From contig NZ_VCHY01000005.1 in NCBI RefSeq assembly GCF_005877885.1, forward strand, positions 1-64,000: 64,000 nt of DNA, read 5' to 3'. The notes under the pieces are model-generated. The model was not told the origin of the DNA, made no database searches, and saw nothing but the letters and a program-made list of their open reading frames with translations. Both the position numbers and the translations under genes were made by a program. Position 1 is the first letter of the stretch, and each line of letters opens with the position of its first letter. Shown here piece by piece: positions 62,886 to 64,000 of this stretch. The stretch comes from Labilibacter sediminis (GTDB lineage: Bacteria; Bacteroidota; Bacteroidia; Bacteroidales; Marinilabiliaceae).

Positions 62886-64000
62886 TCATGATTTTGATTT
62901 TTTTTGATGAATCGGGAAAGACAATATAAAACGACTCCCTTTACCCGGACTACTTTCTACATGAATCCTACCTCCATGAGCAGTAACCACATGTCGAACA
63001 ATATTTAAACCTAATCCAGATCCCTTTGCTTTATGGGCTAAATTACCTTCGGTTACTCTGTAAAACTTCTGAAATATTAACTTCTGTTCTTTCTCTGAAA
63101 TTCCAATTCCGTAATCCTTTACCTCCAAATCAACAAAACCTTCATTACGTGTTGCTTTAATCTCAATGCGTTTATTGGCATCGCTATATTTTATAGCATT
63201 ATCAATCAGGTTAATTAATGCTTCACTTATAGCCTCCTGATCTCCATCAATCCTTGGCAGACTTTCATTTGGTTGATACACAAACTCAAACCCATTTTGT
63301 TGGAGATGAAAGTGAAAATTATCCAGGATCTTTACAATAGTATAGTTTAACTCGAATGGGCTAAAATGGTATGACCTTTTACCATTGTCTATTTTGGAAA
63401 AATTAAGGATGTTATTGACAATCCCTGCCAAACGATTAGCCTCTCTGTAAATAATATCATAACTCTTTTGCTTCTTAACCTCCTCCTTAACTCTTCCCAT
63501 CTGAAGCGATTCGGCATACATACTAATAAGGGCCAGCGGTGTTCTTATTTCGTGAGATACATTAGAAACAAAATCTGACTTTATTTTAGCCAGCTCTATT
63601 TGTTTTTTGATATTTCTATACACCATAAAACCAGCTATCAGCAATAAAACATCCACACCAAAAATCATCCATAAATTATTTCTTGCGCGCATACTAATCA
63701 CCTCTTGTAAGGTATACCCAACAGGTTTTAGATGAATGGAATAATCAGGAAATTGCCAAAAGTATTCTACTACTTCATTATCAACCAACGTAGTATCAAC
63801 ACTGTTGCTGTAAACAATACGATCATCAAGTCTGTGCTTAACGCCAATTACAAACTCTTCTCCGGCAATGGCCTGAATACGAGGTGAAAGAATTTCATTT
63901 ACAAAATCTTCGGCATTGATGGTAATAGCCACTATAAACTTTTTATTATCGTCATTAATGACTGCAAATACAAAAACATTGGTTTGTTCTGTTTCTTTAA
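62886..64000 (-). CDS. sensor histidine kinase, N-terminus cut by window edge
   Basis: The frame is open to the right edge, so the 5' end is missing. It shows the end of a periplasmic domain, a membrane segment (NNLWMIFGVDVLLLIAGFMV), a kinase core with FVSNVSHEIRTPLALISMYA, the N-box LIDNAIKYSD, DYGIGI and KGSGLGLNIV. This is the class of Bacteroidota kinases paired with OmpR-type regulators, and the regulator gene follows after about 107 bases. Confidence 0.93.
   Translation of the reverse strand, partial: KETEQTNVFVFAVINDDNKKFIVAITINAEDFVNEILSPRIQAIAGEEFVIGVKHRLDDRIVYSNSVDTTLVDNEVVEYFWQFPDYSIHLKPVGYTLQEVISMRARNNLWMIFGVDVLLLIAGFMVYRNIKKQIELAKIKSDFVSNVSHEIRTPLALISMYAESLQMGRVKEEVKKQKSYDIIYREANRLAGIVNNILNFSKIDNGKRSYHFSPFELNYTIVKILDNFHFHLQQNGFEFVYQPNESLPRIDGDQEAISEALINLIDNAIKYSDANKRIEIKATRNEGFVDLEVKDYGIGISEKEQKLIFQKFYRVTEGNLAHKAKGSGLGLNIVRHVVTAHGGRIHVESSPGKGSRFILSFPIHQKKSKS

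Overview
The window is AT-rich DNA from a member of the Bacteroidota, most likely an anaerobic or facultatively anaerobic relative of the Bacteroidales/Marinilabiliales. The evidence is two SusC/SusD pairs, a hybrid two-component regulator, an ECF sigma/FecR pair, a type IX secretion sorting domain, Bacteroidota-type promoters (TTTG and TAnnTTTG), an IntDOT-like integrase and a lone [FeFe]-hydrogenase maturase gene, hydE. The species cannot be named from the sequence alone.

Layout. 1-1700: a sensor kinase cut by the left edge, a coupled small Cys-rich protein and a small lipoprotein. 1816-15990: sub-locus 1, on the minus strand, with FecR, an STN-containing SusC, SusD, a DUF218 lipoprotein, two PQQ-type beta-propeller proteins, a glycerophosphodiester phosphodiesterase (GDPD) and an organophosphate permease; its ECF sigma gene is divergent. 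16380-34712: sub-locus 2, with a second GDPD lipoprotein, two paralogous 608-residue lipoproteins of unknown function, an HGSNAT/NagX-type membrane acetyltransferase, a GH2 glycosidase, a second SusC/SusD pair, a PKD lipoprotein and a divergent GH89 alpha-N-acetylglucosaminidase. A hybrid two-component regulator follows (34849-38964). 39019-45109: a small mobile element (integrase, HTH/excisionase, replication-type genes) next to tRNA-Arg(UCU). 45346-57584: core metabolism, with a 2-oxoacid:ferredoxin oxidoreductase and ferredoxin, an aminotransferase, flavodoxin, an RluA-type pseudouridine synthase, an ADP-forming acyl-CoA synthetase, hydE, zwf and pgl. 57694-61841: a sulfatase, two tandem proteins made of four related jelly-roll repeats, and a small exported protein. 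62086-64000: an OmpR-type regulator and its kinase, cut by the right edge.

How the genes fit together. Sub-loci 1 and 2 together look like a locus for a glycan that carries both alpha-N-acetylglucosamine (or alpha-glucosamine) and glycerophosphodiester bonds. GH89 and the acetyltransferase mirror the lysosomal NAGLU/HGSNAT pair. The two GDPD lipoproteins and the organophosphate permease would release and import glycerol-3-phosphate. Alpha-GlcNAc-decorated poly(glycerol phosphate) teichoic acid, or a GlcN-inositol-phosphoglycerol anchor, would fit; this is inference. The core region contains a full set for oxidising amino acids: transamination, ferredoxin-linked oxidation of the 2-oxoacid to acyl-CoA, then ATP from ADP-forming acyl-CoA synthetase.

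The least explained features are: (1) a roughly 75-100 bp repeat upstream of three unrelated minus-strand genes, at a fixed, in-frame distance from the start codon and with a conserved stem; (2) the paralogous 608-residue lipoproteins; (3) the possible teichoic-acid or GPI-like glycan locus; (4) A/C-rich low-complexity leaders in the mobile element; and (5) a broken type IX sorting domain downstream of the second susD.
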